From Gramella sp. MAR_2010_147 (GTDB taxonomy: Bacteria > Bacteroidota > Bacteroidia > Flavobacteriales > Flavobacteriaceae), in assembly GCF_900105135.1 (NCBI RefSeq), contig NZ_LT629741.1, positions 806,001 to 870,000 of the forward strand: a DNA stretch of 64,000 nucleotides. The letters are read 5' to 3'. Below the pieces are notes generated by a model. The model did not search any database, was not told where the DNA came from, and was given only the letters and a program-made list of their open reading frames with translations. Shown here piece by piece: positions 34,401 through 43,357 of this stretch. Within the stretch, counting starts at the first letter, position 1, and each line of letters opens with the position of its first letter. Position numbers and translations under genes: made by a program.

Positions 34401-34490
34401 ATGGCACAAGAAAAAAAACCGAAAAATGATCAGAAGAGTCAGCCAAAGCAGGCTCCAAAATCGAACGAACAAAGAAAACCTAAAAAGTAA
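34401..34490 (+). CDS. Lysine-rich 29-residue micropeptide
   Basis: An ATG at 34401 opens a 29-codon frame made almost wholly of Lys, Gln, Pro, Asn, Ser and Glu (MAQEKKPKNDQKSQPKQAPK followed by SNEQRKPKK). It would be disordered and strongly basic, somewhat like small DNA- or ribosome-associated peptides. An AT-rich upstream stretch and a weak hairpin downstream (34516-34540) fit a small gene. Low complexity makes chance possible. Confidence 0.45.
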   Translation: MAQEKKPKNDQKSQPKQAPKSNEQRKPKK

Positions 34491-34601
34491 TTTTTAGTGA
34501 ATTTAATTGTTTTTGAAGGCCATCTCTAAAGGATGGCTTATTGTTTTAAATTTTTCAAAGCAAAATATAATTACGCATATCATCGCTTTACCAGTTAGTA
34601 A

Positions 34602-35114
34602 TCATAAAAATTGATCTCTTAGCCTGTCAAACTGATAAGCGTTTTTCCATTTTTGAGAACCTGCTTCTTCGGCAATATTATTAATTCTGCTTCCAAATTC
34701 TGAGGATATCCCATTACTTATAACATATTCTGTAGCCTGCTCATAAGATTTCAGCATGCTTTTTTCAAAAGACTCGGTTATATTTTCTTTATCCTTAGAA
34801 AAAGTCTGGGCGATCTCGATATTATAAAACATTACATCTGCCAGGGAATGAGCTTCCATCTCTAACTTTAGAAAATGCTTGATTAATTTATGGGCTATAG
34901 ATCTCCGTTTTTTTGGTTTTCTATTATTTGGCGGAAAATATTCTTTTGAAATCTTAAACTTCGCTTCTTTAACCAGCTTCTCTTCATTTGGATTAAAAAC
35001 GAAATTGTAAAAAATCTTCACGTCATCAAAGCGATTGTAAAGGTCCAGAATTTGTTCCTCCAGATCTTCTTTCTCCAGTGATCGTATATATTTTTTAAAA
35101 TCTCTTTTACTCAT
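34602..35114 (-). CDS. DUF6155-type protein
   Basis: This 170-residue soluble, helical, highly charged protein begins SKRDFKKYIRSLEKEDLEEQ and has FNPNEEKLVKEAKFKISKEY followed by FPPNNRKPKKRRSIAHKLIK. I recall this pattern as DUF6155, a Bacteroidota family of unknown function. It has no signal peptide or catalytic motif. It overlaps the end of the FUSC-family transporter gene by 8 bases and is its downstream partner. Confidence 0.7.
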   Translation of the reverse strand: MSKRDFKKYIRSLEKEDLEEQILDLYNRFDDVKIFYNFVFNPNEEKLVKEAKFKISKEYFPPNNRKPKKRRSIAHKLIKHFLKLEMEAHSLADVMFYNIEIAQTFSKDKENITESFEKSMLKSYEQATEYVISNGISSEFGSRINNIAEEAGSQKWKNAYQFDRLRDQFL

Positions 35115-37359
35115 TCTCTTTTCTGTTTAAACTCCCAACGTTATCCTGAAGTTTTTCTGAAATATCCAGCAGCCATTCCAATTGCCCGGTCACCAAATGA
35201 GCTTCCTGAAGTTTTAACCGCATCTGCTCATCTATTTTTTCTTTTCCAGCCTTTATTTCAACATTCCTTTCATTGGCAAGTTCATCAAACTTCCTGTGGA
35301 GCGATTCTCCGGCTTTTGAAGTTTCATTTGTCACGTTTTTTAATAACTCTCTTTTCTCCAGAATATTTACACTATTATTAAGATTTACAGAGATCGCACT
35401 GGTATAAATATCGAAATCTGCAGAAGCTCTTGTTGTAGGATGCGTTCTAATATAAGTACCTAAAGATGCTGAAGCTGTTAAAAATGTATGGTTCAACCCA
35501 ACGATCTCATAAACTGTAGGCAGGTATTTTTGTCTTGATTTTGGCTCCTGGGTCATTCTTTGAAAAGCTCCACTCAAATTTCCCATTTCAATAAAAGCCT
35601 TTTTTCTTGCCAATTTATAGGACAATGGTAAATTTTCCTTTTTATGATAATACTCATCAATTTGATCCAGGTAGTCAAGGTTTGCTTTAATAGATGTGGC
35701 GATCACATTATTGATATTTTGAGCTTCCCATTTTGGCCACAAAATAAGGTTCCCAAAAGCAGCGAGACCGGCACCAATCAATGTATCTATTATTCTGAAT
35801 TGAATTACGTTAAGTACTTCTGGCTGAAGTAAAGCATAAATAAAAATAATACTCAGGGTAATAAATATTGCTGCGGTGGTATAATTACGCTGAATTAAGG
35901 AAAAAGCAAGGGTTAAAGAAAGAATTCCCAGGATTGCATAAACAATAGTGTTCTGAGTAAAAAAAACAATACCAATAGCAATTGCGCCACCAATTAAGGT
36001 GCCTACGATTCTCTTTCGGGTTCTAACCTTGGTTAAACCATAATTAGGTCTCATGATCACGACAATGGTCAATAAAATCCAATATGAATTCTGAACAGAA
36101 AAATAATTACCAATTAAATATCCTATTAAAACCACCAAAGCCAGCCTTAAAGAATGCCTGAAAATGGCCGAACTAAAGTTTAAATTTGTAAAAATTGTTT
36201 TTAAGCTATAATCCTGCTGTGTCAGGAATTTTTGAACTTCTTTCTCCTTAAATAGAAACTTCTTTTTGTTGTCAAGGTTTCTTAAGATCCTATCTATATT
36301 ATTGATCTTTTGAGCTTGTTTAGATTGATAGTCAAAAAGATTTCTAAGCAAAAGCATTGCTTCCCTTCGTTCTTCAATTTGTATACTATTCCGAAAATCA
36401 TTCAAGGTTTTTTTTACCAATTTAAGTTCATCAGGAACTTTATTTTCTGGTAACTCAATATGTTTATGTACTGCAAGTCCAATCTTCTCAAGCTGATCTG
36501 CCAATTTTAAAGTGAAATCACCGAATATCTTTAAAGTTTCTCCATCATTTTCAAAAGATTTTCGCATTCTTTCATAATCTATTGGATGAGCCATAGCTAG
36601 TTCCAGCATATCCACAAGGTCTATAAAAATCAATAATCTTTTTCGTGCATACCCGGAACTTCCGGAAGTTTTTCTGGAGCGGATTAATATTTCCCGAAGA
36701 CTTTCGTGATGCTCGTTTAGATCGGTTTGAAGCTGAAATAATTCCTTTTGAAGTTCCTGGTTGTTGTGGTCTGATCTTAATAACTTAATTCTTAATCTCA
36801 AGTAATCGGCGGTGATCTCCATTGTTTCCCCTAGAAGTTGTTCTGTAGCTCTTTCAGGTTTAATGAAATACCATGCTATGCTAATGATTAAATACCATAT
36901 ACCCCCGGATAGAATTAAAAGCGATTTTTGCCAGATTTCTATACCAGATGAAAGATTGGCAAAACTCAATACTACAGCCAGCAATCCTGCGAAAGTAACC
37001 AGGGAAGCTCTAAACCCATATACAGATAAATAAGATATGGAGAAAATCATAAGAAGTAACATGGGGATTACCGCCCATAGAAACGTAGCTGCGTAACCTG
37101 CAATTAGAAATGAAGTAGCTCCAAGCAATGCTGCCGCTAACACCCCATTAACCTTATGCTTGAAACTTCCGGGCACATCACTTGGGGAAGATAAAAGGCA
37201 GCCCATGGCAATACTAATACCTATTTCAAGATTCCCAACCTCTGAAAAGATCCCGATAGGAGTCACAATTGCAATGGTGAGTACAATGGCTTTTGAGAAG
37301 TCTGTACTCCTCAAAAATTTAATAAAATCGTTTTGGTATTTTTTAAACGGAATGGTCAA
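35107..37359 (-). CDS. FUSC-family (YccS/YhfK-like) inner-membrane transporter
   Basis: This 750-residue protein has two membrane modules (about 20-175 and 395-535) of several helices each, separated by a helical cytoplasmic region, and a helical C-terminal domain. Family signatures are IVTPIGIFSEVGNLEIGISI then GCLLSSPSDVPGSF, and in the second module YWILLTIVVIMRPNYGLTKV then RKRIVGTLIGG. FUSC proteins resemble aromatic-acid exporters and plant aluminium-activated channels; the substrate is unknown. It is followed by the DUF6155 gene with an 8-base overlap. Confidence 0.88.
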   Translation of the reverse strand: MTIPFKKYQNDFIKFLRSTDFSKAIVLTIAIVTPIGIFSEVGNLEIGISIAMGCLLSSPSDVPGSFKHKVNGVLAAALLGATSFLIAGYAATFLWAVIPMLLLMIFSISYLSVYGFRASLVTFAGLLAVVLSFANLSSGIEIWQKSLLILSGGIWYLIISIAWYFIKPERATEQLLGETMEITADYLRLRIKLLRSDHNNQELQKELFQLQTDLNEHHESLREILIRSRKTSGSSGYARKRLLIFIDLVDMLELAMAHPIDYERMRKSFENDGETLKIFGDFTLKLADQLEKIGLAVHKHIELPENKVPDELKLVKKTLNDFRNSIQIEERREAMLLLRNLFDYQSKQAQKINNIDRILRNLDNKKKFLFKEKEVQKFLTQQDYSLKTIFTNLNFSSAIFRHSLRLALVVLIGYLIGNYFSVQNSYWILLTIVVIMRPNYGLTKVRTRKRIVGTLIGGAIAIGIVFFTQNTIVYAILGILSLTLAFSLIQRNYTTAAIFITLSIIFIYALLQPEVLNVIQFRIIDTLIGAGLAAFGNLILWPKWEAQNINNVIATSIKANLDYLDQIDEYYHKKENLPLSYKLARKKAFIEMGNLSGAFQRMTQEPKSRQKYLPTVYEIVGLNHTFLTASASLGTYIRTHPTTRASADFDIYTSAISVNLNNSVNILEKRELLKNVTNETSKAGESLHRKFDELANERNVEIKAGKEKIDEQMRLKLQEAHLVTGQLEWLLDISEKLQDNVGSLNRKENE

Positions 37360-37507
37360 GTCAACTTAATTTTAAGCTTTGAAATTAAAGCTTTAACCTC
37401 AATTAATAAGGGCAATTGTACAATTTTCAATATTTAAGGAGAATTTGGCATCTGTTATTTGTCATATTTCATGATTCAGTTTAATTTGAGGTTAAAACAT
37501 ATGGAAA

Positions 37508-38497
37508 ATGAATAAGCAAATATTACTGAATTCAAGACCTGAAGGCAGGCCTGCCCTTAAGAATTTTCAAATTGAGGAAATAGAGGAAGTCAAAAATGGC
37601 GAGATTGTTCTGGAATCTAAGTTTATTTCAGTAGATCCCTATTTACGCGGTAGAATGAGAGATGAGAAATCTTATATAGAACCTTTTAAGGTTGGTGAAC
37701 CTTTAGAATCGATGGTAATTGCAGAAGTTAAGAATTCCAGCCATAGCGATTTTAAAAAAGGTGATCATATAATGGGAATGCTGGACTGGAAAAAACAACA
37801 ATCGCATAGCGGTAAAGATCTTCGGAAAATAGATCCTTCTATCGCTCCACTTTCGGCATATTTAGGTGTACTTGGATTAACCGGACTCACGGCCTATCTC
37901 GCACTCCATAAAATTGGAATTTTAAAAAAAGGAGAGACACTTCTGGTTTCTGGAGCTGCAGGTGCTGTTGGTAGCGTAGTAGGTCAAATTGGGAAGATCA
38001 AAGGTTGCCGGGTAGTTGGAATCGCGGGTAGTGATGAAAAGATAGATCATATTCAGGAGAAATTCAGCTTTGATGCTGGTATCAATTACAAAACTACCGA
38101 AGATATGACTCAAGCGATAAAAGAAGCCTGTCCAGATGGTGTAGATGTTTATTTTGACAATGTAGGTGGTGAGATTTTAGATGCCGCTCTACAAAATATT
38201 AATAAAGCTGCCAGAATCATCAATTGCGGGGCAATTTCAATTTATAATGAAACTGAAATTCCTAAAGGCCCAAGACCTGAAGGAATTTTGATCAAAAAAT
38301 CAGCTTTAATGCAGGGGTTCCTGGTAAGGGATCATGTTGCAGATTATCAAAAAGCGATTTCTGATCTTGCCGGTTGGTTAAATTCGGGAAAACTGAAATA
38401 CGATGAAACAATTGTAGAAGGTTTTGAGCAAACTCCACAAGCTTTTATCGATATTTTTGATGGTAAGAATTTCGGAAAAATGGTAGTGAAAGTATAA
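37508..38497 (+). CDS. Zinc-free MDR-family NADP-dependent oxidoreductase
   Basis: This 329-residue protein of the leukotriene B4 12-hydroxydehydrogenase/CurA type has RPEGRPALKNFQIEE and SVDPYLRGRMRD in the N-terminal GroES-like domain. The Rossmann motif is LLVSGAAGAVGSVVGQIGKI near 150, followed by CRVVGIAGSDEKIDHI, FDNVGGEILDAAL and a C-terminal FGKMVVKV. The zinc-binding cysteines of alcohol dehydrogenases are absent. It should reduce the double bond of alpha,beta-unsaturated carbonyls with NADPH. It is transcribed alone. Confidence 0.9.
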   Translation: MNKQILLNSRPEGRPALKNFQIEEIEEVKNGEIVLESKFISVDPYLRGRMRDEKSYIEPFKVGEPLESMVIAEVKNSSHSDFKKGDHIMGMLDWKKQQSHSGKDLRKIDPSIAPLSAYLGVLGLTGLTAYLALHKIGILKKGETLLVSGAAGAVGSVVGQIGKIKGCRVVGIAGSDEKIDHIQEKFSFDAGINYKTTEDMTQAIKEACPDGVDVYFDNVGGEILDAALQNINKAARIINCGAISIYNETEIPKGPRPEGILIKKSALMQGFLVRDHVADYQKAISDLAGWLNSGKLKYDETIVEGFEQTPQAFIDIFDGKNFGKMVVKV

Positions 38498-38501
38498 ATA
38501 A

Positions 38502-38613
38502 AAAGAGGTTTAAAAAGTCCGGAAAACGCATCATGGAGTTACTTTAATATCTCCACAGTTTAAAAGCTGAAACGAGTTCAGTTTTACTCAAACAAGACTT
38601 TTTAGACCTCTTT
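38502..38613. other. Multi-stem inverted-repeat element B
   Basis: Arms at 38502-38519 and 38596-38613 form an 18-bp stem with one G-T wobble. They enclose two hairpins: 38534-38555 (TGGAG / CTCCA, 12-base loop) and 38563-38585 (9-bp stem with a wobble, 5-base loop), the second probably extended by GTTT / AAAC outside it. The result is a three-way junction. It lies between two convergent genes, just as element A does, with no shared primary sequence. Confidence 0.65.
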
Positions 38614-38634
38614 CTTAGATCATATATTTCTTAA

Positions 38635-39384
38635 TTATTGTTCCTGCTCTGTAGGCATAATATATACATCATTGATATTAGCACGCTTCGGTTGAGATAA
38701 AGCATAAAAAATAGACTCTGCTATATCTTCTGCCTGTAAAGGCGTCATTTCCTTAAAATTAGAAAGAAGGTCTTCTTTTATTTCATCATCGGTGATCGTA
38801 TCGGTTAATTCAGTTTCTACAAAACCAGGCTCAATAGAGGTTACGTTGATATTAAATTTTGGTGCTAATTCCTGTCTTAAACCTTCAGAAAACATTCTTA
38901 CAGCAGATTTCGTGGCACAGTATACCGCACCGCCAGGATATATTTTTCGGCCTGCGCTTGACGAAATATTAATAATATTACCGCTTTTCTGTTCCATCAT
39001 CGTTGGAAGTACCGCGGCAACTCCATTCAAAACTCCCTTAATATTTACATCAACCATTTTATCCCATTCATCTGTATGAAGATTTTTTACATAAGATAAA
39101 GGCATTAGACCTGCATTATTGATCAAGCCATCTATACTATTAAATTCTTCTTTGGTCTTTTTTGCAAGATTTTTAAAGTCTTCCTTTTTAGTTACGTCTC
39201 CTGGAACAACTAAAGCTTTTCCTGCGTTCTCCTTGGCTATTTTAGATCTTAATTCCTTAAGCCTGTCCTCTCTTCTGGCTGTTAAAACCACATTCGCTCC
39301 TTCCTTTGCTAATTTTAAAGCTGTTGCTTCCCCTATACCGCTTGATGCTCCGGTAATCACATAAGTTTTTCCTTTAATACTCAT
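38635..39384 (-). CDS. Short-chain dehydrogenase/reductase
   Basis: This 249-residue classical SDR has TGASSGIGEATALKLA (NAD(P)-binding), LINNAGLMPLS, NISSSAGRK with the catalytic Ser, and YCATKSAVRM with the YxxxK pair. ARREDRLKEL after the second strand includes Arg, suggesting NADP. The substrate is unknown. A second, only distantly similar SDR gene follows upstream on the same strand with its own terminator, so the two are probably separate units. Confidence 0.9.
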   Translation of the reverse strand: MSIKGKTYVITGASSGIGEATALKLAKEGANVVLTARREDRLKELRSKIAKENAGKALVVPGDVTKKEDFKNLAKKTKEEFNSIDGLINNAGLMPLSYVKNLHTDEWDKMVDVNIKGVLNGVAAVLPTMMEQKSGNIINISSSAGRKIYPGGAVYCATKSAVRMFSEGLRQELAPKFNINVTSIEPGFVETELTDTITDDEIKEDLLSNFKEMTPLQAEDIAESIFYALSQPKRANINDVYIMPTEQEQ

Positions 39385-39494
39385 TTCAATTTATTTTTTT
39401 GATTCCTTCTAAATTAATTGAAATCAGTCTAAACCCTAAGAAAATTCAAGGTTTTGTAAATATTTTAACCAGAATTCCCAAGCCATGTTAAAAC

Positions 39495-39524
39495 AAAAAA
39501 GCCTTATCAAAATGATAAGGCTTT
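39495..39524 (-). terminator. Terminator of the second SDR gene
   Basis: On the minus strand, AAAGCCTTATCA pairs with TGATAAGGCTTT (perfect 12 bp, 3-base loop) followed by a run of T. It stands 23 bases downstream of the SDR stop. Confidence 0.85.
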
Positions 39525-39547
39525 GTAAAAGTTTAAATGATAAATAA

Positions 39548-40258
39548 TCACTTTTTAGGAGGTCTGGAAGGTCTAACCTCGATCTTGCTTGGCAACGTTC
39601 TTGGATTCATCTTTAAGAGATCTCCCACTAATTCTCCAATATCTTCACTCTGTATTTTCCAGGCATCGGCTTCAGAAGGCTCATTATCATTAAAATGAGT
39701 CGCTACAGAACCCGGCATAATAGTACTCACTTTTACCCCTTTATCACGAAGATCCAACATAACAGCCTGTGTAAAGCCAGTAACACCAAATTTACTGGCA
39801 TTATAAGCAGCGCCTCCAGCAAAGAAATTTGTTCCTGCCAGGCTGGAAATGGTAATAATATATCCTTCAGATTTTTTTAACGCTTCAACACAAGCTTTAA
39901 TACTAAAAAATGTTCCGGTTAAATTTGTATCAATAGTATCATTCCACTCAGCTACCGTTAAATCTTCCACAGATCCAAAATTACCGATCCCTGCATTAGC
40001 AATAAGAACATCAAGCTGCCCCCATTTAGCAATTAATTGATCTACTGCCTTTTTCTGGCTATCATAATCTCTAACATCAGCTTCCAGTCCTATTACTTCT
40101 CCATGACCTGCTAATTTTTCAGCTGCTTTATCAGCTGCAGATTGCGACCTACTAGTTACAGCAACTTTATATCCCATTTTCAATAAAGTTTCTGCAACTC
40201 CGTAACCTATACCCTTACTTCCGCCGGTTACTAAAGCAGTTTTATTCTTCGTACTCAT
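39548..40258 (-). CDS. Short-chain dehydrogenase/reductase
   Basis: This 236-residue SDR has TGGSKGIGYGVAETLL, LIANAGIGNFGSV, TISSLAGTNFF with the catalytic Ser, and YNASKFGVTGFTQ with the YxxxK pair. SRSQSAADKAAEKL after the second strand favours NADP. The C-terminus ends RPSRPPKK. Function within primary or lipid metabolism cannot be told. It lies 163 bases ahead of the other SDR gene with a terminator between. Confidence 0.9.
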   Translation of the reverse strand: MSTKNKTALVTGGSKGIGYGVAETLLKMGYKVAVTSRSQSAADKAAEKLAGHGEVIGLEADVRDYDSQKKAVDQLIAKWGQLDVLIANAGIGNFGSVEDLTVAEWNDTIDTNLTGTFFSIKACVEALKKSEGYIITISSLAGTNFFAGGAAYNASKFGVTGFTQAVMLDLRDKGVKVSTIMPGSVATHFNDNEPSEADAWKIQSEDIGELVGDLLKMNPRTLPSKIEVRPSRPPKK

Positions 40259-40395
40259 AATTGTTTTTTTTTGAAATTTAAAGCTAGTAAAGACACTTAT
40301 GCTCCTGAAATTTAAAGCTCTAAGATTGTGTTAATTTTAAAGGTTAAATACTTTATAAAACCTCACAAAAGACTTTTATAGAATCGTAAAAAAAC

Positions 40396-40403
40396 TAACT
40401 TTG
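40396..40403 (+). promoter_or_regulatory. Candidate -7 element before the gene at 40477
   Basis: TAACTTTG is an exact match to the Bacteroidota -7 motif TAnnTTTG, 74 bases before the start codon at 40477. A -33 TTG is not clear. Confidence 0.45.
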
Positions 40404-40476
40404 TCCCTGAGAAAAATTCAGCTGTTTACAATTGAATTTTCGTAAACTCAGTACTTAGTAATTTAATATAGATACC

Positions 40477-40872
40477 TTGGAAAATATAAAAGCACAGAAG
40501 TTACTCAATAAAATTCAGCGCGATCTTATGCGTAATGGAATTATCACAAATACAATTGTTGAAGATCTAAAAGAGCTTCGAAAACTTGTGGTTGAAGAGA
40601 ACATCCCTTTGCTTGCCAAGGTCACTAGATTAACTTATGAACACATCAATGAAAATGATGACTTTTTAATAGCGATCCCAGATGATGAACCTCTGGAATT
40701 GGATGAAGAAGGTGAAGAGGAAACTGAGGTTATAGAAACAGAGGATGTTACAGGCCAGGAAAGTTTAGAGTATATGCTTTCCCTGATGGCCGAACATTCT
40801 AATAAACTGAATGAAATGGAACTTCGTGAGTATGTAAAGGCATTAAAAGAAGATGCCGGAGAAGATTATTAG
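40477..40872 (+). CDS. Conserved acidic protein of unknown function
   Basis: This 131-residue protein starts with TTG (ENIKAQKLLNKIQRDLMRNG), which I accept because the next in-frame ATG falls inside the first helix. The N-terminal half is helical (KLLNKIQRDLMRNGIITNTI, VEDLKELRKLVVEENIPLLA). The middle is very acidic (PLELDEEGEEETEVIETEDV) and the C-terminus is helical again. No motif is recognised. It is 55 bases upstream of the DedA-like gene and may be co-transcribed. Confidence 0.7.
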   Translation: MENIKAQKLLNKIQRDLMRNGIITNTIVEDLKELRKLVVEENIPLLAKVTRLTYEHINENDDFLIAIPDDEPLELDEEGEEETEVIETEDVTGQESLEYMLSLMAEHSNKLNEMELREYVKALKEDAGEDY

Positions 40873-40927
40873 TCTTCAATTATATCTTCAGAAGTATTTC
40901 TGAAATTGCTATTAAAGAAATTAATTG

Positions 40928-41545
40928 ATGAAAGAAAAAGCGAAATCTAAAAAGAAGTCGCGAATCCGCTTATTACATCAATACTACAATTACACTGGTT
41001 TTTATTCCTTTGTTTGGAAAAGTATTAAAAAGGCTATTCTACCTATTGTATTATTTGTAGGAGCTTTATGGGCCATAGATCGTTATCTTCTGGATATAGA
41101 AGAAATGCTGGTAACCATTACACAGACCTATGCTCCATTGGAGGTGTTAAGCATTTTCTTTCTATCTGAATCACTTCTTGGATTAGTACCACCTGAACTT
41201 TTTATTGCCTGGGCAGGAAAATCTGTGAGTCCTATTCTATTTTTAACTCTGCTCGCCACGGCGTCTTACCTTGGAGGGATAGTATCTTACTGGATTGGCG
41301 TTGGTATCACCAAAATACCGGCGGTTCATGAAGCGATGGAGCTTAAAATGGCCAAACATATCAAGAATACAAGAAAATGGGGAGGCTTTTTAATCATTGT
41401 AGGAGCCCTTTTACCTATTCCGTTTGCAATGACAAGTATCGCGGCAGGAATAATCAGATTTCCTTTTTCCAGCTATTTAATCTTTGGCTTATTAAGGTTT
41501 GCAAGGTTTTATCTGTATGCTTTAGTCATTTTTGAAATGGTTTAA
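40928..41545 (+). CDS. DedA/VTT-domain membrane protein (YqaA-like)
   Basis: This 205-residue protein has a basic N-terminal tail (MKEKAKSKKKSRIRLLHQYY), then four or five hydrophobic segments. VTT (SNARE-associated/DedA) features are LLGLVPPELFIAWAGKSVSP, ATASYLGGIVSYWIGVGITK (re-entrant loop and helix) and GALLPIPFAMTSIAAGIIRF. DedA proteins act as lipid scramblases or flippases in membrane homeostasis. I take the ATG at 40928 as start. Confidence 0.85.
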   Translation: MKEKAKSKKKSRIRLLHQYYNYTGFYSFVWKSIKKAILPIVLFVGALWAIDRYLLDIEEMLVTITQTYAPLEVLSIFFLSESLLGLVPPELFIAWAGKSVSPILFLTLLATASYLGGIVSYWIGVGITKIPAVHEAMELKMAKHIKNTRKWGGFLIIVGALLPIPFAMTSIAAGIIRFPFSSYLIFGLLRFARFYLYALVIFEMV

Positions 41546-41654
41546 CTCTTTCCTAAACAAAGTTCTAAACTTATCATAAGGTTTAAGGTTTAGCCTTTTA
41601 ATCGTATTATCTTCGATTGTATTAAATCTAACGATTAACCAAAAAACCAAAATT

Positions 41655-41813
41655 ATGTCATTACTTACAATTATACTGAACATTCTATTACCACCATTAG
41701 CGGTATTTATGAAGCATGGATTAGGAGTCACTTTTTTAATTAGTTTACTACTAACTGCTTTAGGATGGATTCCGGGAGTTATCCATGCATTTCTAGTTAA
41801 TGGAACGAGATAG
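41655..41813 (+). CDS. Pmp3/YqaE-family small membrane protein
   Basis: This 52-codon frame has two hydrophobic helices: SLLTIILNILLPPLAVFMKH and LISLLLTALGWIPGVIHAFL. LLPPLAVFMKxGLG and GWIPGVIHA are the Pmp3 (UPF0057) signatures. The family is small hydrophobic proteins linked to membrane potential and stress. It is monocistronic and ends just before an unusually long bidirectional terminator. Confidence 0.9.
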   Translation: MSLLTIILNILLPPLAVFMKHGLGVTFLISLLLTALGWIPGVIHAFLVNGTR

Positions 41814-41819
41814 TACAGT

Positions 41820-41872
41820 TTTCTATAAAATAAAAATACCGGCTTTTGGCCGGTATTTTTATTTTATAGAAA
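41820..41872. terminator. Long bidirectional terminator between Pmp3 and galE
   Basis: A perfect 24-bp inverted repeat with a 5-base loop, arms 41820-41843 and 41849-41872. The inner part is G+C-rich (ACCGGC / GCCGGT) and the outer part A+T-only, so each strand gives a stem with a T-rich tail. Confidence 0.9.
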
Positions 41873-41884
41873 GATTTTCATTCA

Positions 41885-42928
41885 TTAATGATCTTCCTCT
41901 TCCCTGTTTTTAACTACGAGTTGCCATTTCCAAGCACTTTTCAAAGCATCATCTAAAGATCTGTTAGCTTTCCAGTTCAACTCTGTATTTGCCTTTATAG
42001 TATCTGCATAGGCCGCCGTGATGTCACCTTCCCTTCTACCTACAATTTGATAAGCCAGCTTCTCTCCAGAAACTTTTTCAAATGAATTGATCACTTCTAA
42101 AACAGAATTTCCTTTTCCTGTTCCCAAATTAAAAACTTCATAATTGTTTTTCTCCTTCCCGTTTATTAATCTTTCCAGAGCATGGACATGGGCTTCTGCC
42201 AGATCCATAACGTGTATATAGTCTCTAACAGCAGTTCCATCAGCAGTAGGGTAATCATCTCCAAAGACAGATAATTTATTTCTTTTACCAATGGCTGTTT
42301 GGGTAATGAACGGAATAAGATTTTGAGGAGTTCCTATTGGTAATTCCCCAATCTCCGCTGTAGGATGAGCTCCAACAGGATTGAAATATCTTAAAGAAAT
42401 AGCTTTGAAAGAATTTTTGGTTTTACAGGTATCCTTAATAATTTCTTCTCCTATTTGCTTTGTATTTCCGTAAGGCGATTCTGCCTCTTTTACCGGAGCG
42501 TCTTCTGTAATGGGAAGATTATCTGCCTGCCCATACACTGTACATGAGGAACTAAATATAAATCTTGAACTTTCCTTTTTATTGAGTTCTTGAAGTAAAT
42601 ATACAAGCGTTGAAATATTATTCTCATAATATAATAACGGATTTGAAACACTTTCGCCCACCGCTTTTGATGCTGCAAAATGAATTACATCTTCTATGTC
42701 TGGATATTTTTCGAAAAAGCTTTTTACCGCCGATTTATCCCTAAGATCAATATTTTCAAATTCAGGTGTTTTTCCTGTAATTTGAGTAATACCTCCCAGC
42801 ACATCAATAGAAGAATTAGAAAGATTGTCTATAATTACAACTTCAAAACCTTCATTCTGAAGGGCGACCACTGTATGTGACCCTATAAACCCTAATCCCC
42901 CAGTAACCAATACTCTTTTAGAACTCAT
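41885..42928 (-). CDS. galE: UDP-glucose 4-epimerase
   Basis: This enzyme interconverts UDP-glucose and UDP-galactose for sugar-nucleotide and polysaccharide synthesis. It has 347 residues. VLVTGGLGFIGSHTVVAL is the NAD-binding start, with DNLSNSS, ESVSNPLLYYENN, FIFSSSCTVYG (catalytic Ser region), SPYGNTKQIGEE (YxxxK) and LRYFNPVGAHPTAEIGE, all as in GalE. WKWQLVV is close to the usual end. It is transcribed alone, with the long terminator downstream. Confidence 0.93.
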   Translation of the reverse strand: MSSKRVLVTGGLGFIGSHTVVALQNEGFEVVIIDNLSNSSIDVLGGITQITGKTPEFENIDLRDKSAVKSFFEKYPDIEDVIHFAASKAVGESVSNPLLYYENNISTLVYLLQELNKKESSRFIFSSSCTVYGQADNLPITEDAPVKEAESPYGNTKQIGEEIIKDTCKTKNSFKAISLRYFNPVGAHPTAEIGELPIGTPQNLIPFITQTAIGKRNKLSVFGDDYPTADGTAVRDYIHVMDLAEAHVHALERLINGKEKNNYEVFNLGTGKGNSVLEVINSFEKVSGEKLAYQIVGRREGDITAAYADTIKANTELNWKANRSLDDALKSAWKWQLVVKNREEEDH

Positions 42929-43041
42929 AAAATTAATTTACCGCTGCAAATTAATAAAAATAGCAAATAGCCAACCTTCAATTATATTAAAAACATCTTA
43001 AAGCTATTATCACTCCTTAATGTCATGTCTATTTTATAAAT

Positions 43042-43049
43042 TATCTTTG
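43042..43049 (+). promoter_or_regulatory. Candidate -7 element before the DUF3817 gene
   Basis: TATCTTTG matches the Bacteroidota -7 motif TAnnTTTG exactly, 21 bases before the ATG at 43070, in the divergent galE/DUF3817 gap. It would drive the channel operon. Confidence 0.5.
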
Positions 43050-43069
43050 TCCAGATTTAAATATAGTTT

Positions 43070-43354
43070 ATGTCTCTTAAAAGTCAGGTCAGGTTTTTTA
43101 AATGGATTAGTATTCTTGAAGGAATCTCATTCTTACTGCTATTATTCATTGCGATGCCATTGAAGTACATTTTTGATATGCCAGAAATGGTAAAACAGGT
43201 TGGGATGGCTCATGGCATTCTTTTTATAGCCTATGTTCTTGGGGGTGTTTTATTATATAGACCCATGAATTGGAGTCTCAAACAAATGGGGATCATTCTT
43301 GGATGCTCTGTACTACCCTTTGGACCATTTTATGTTGAAAAGAAATACCTGTAA
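43070..43354 (+). CDS. DUF3817 membrane protein
   Basis: This 94-residue protein has three predicted helices. FFKWISILEGISFLLLLFIA, MPLKYIFDMPEMVKQVGMAH and GVLLYRPMNW are characteristic of DUF3817. The family is of unknown function, often annotated as a membrane protein near transporters. It is the first gene of a tightly spaced run (4 bases before the MscS-like gene). Confidence 0.85.
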   Translation: MSLKSQVRFFKWISILEGISFLLLLFIAMPLKYIFDMPEMVKQVGMAHGILFIAYVLGGVLLYRPMNWSLKQMGIILGCSVLPFGPFYVEKKYL

Positions 43355-43357
43355 TAC

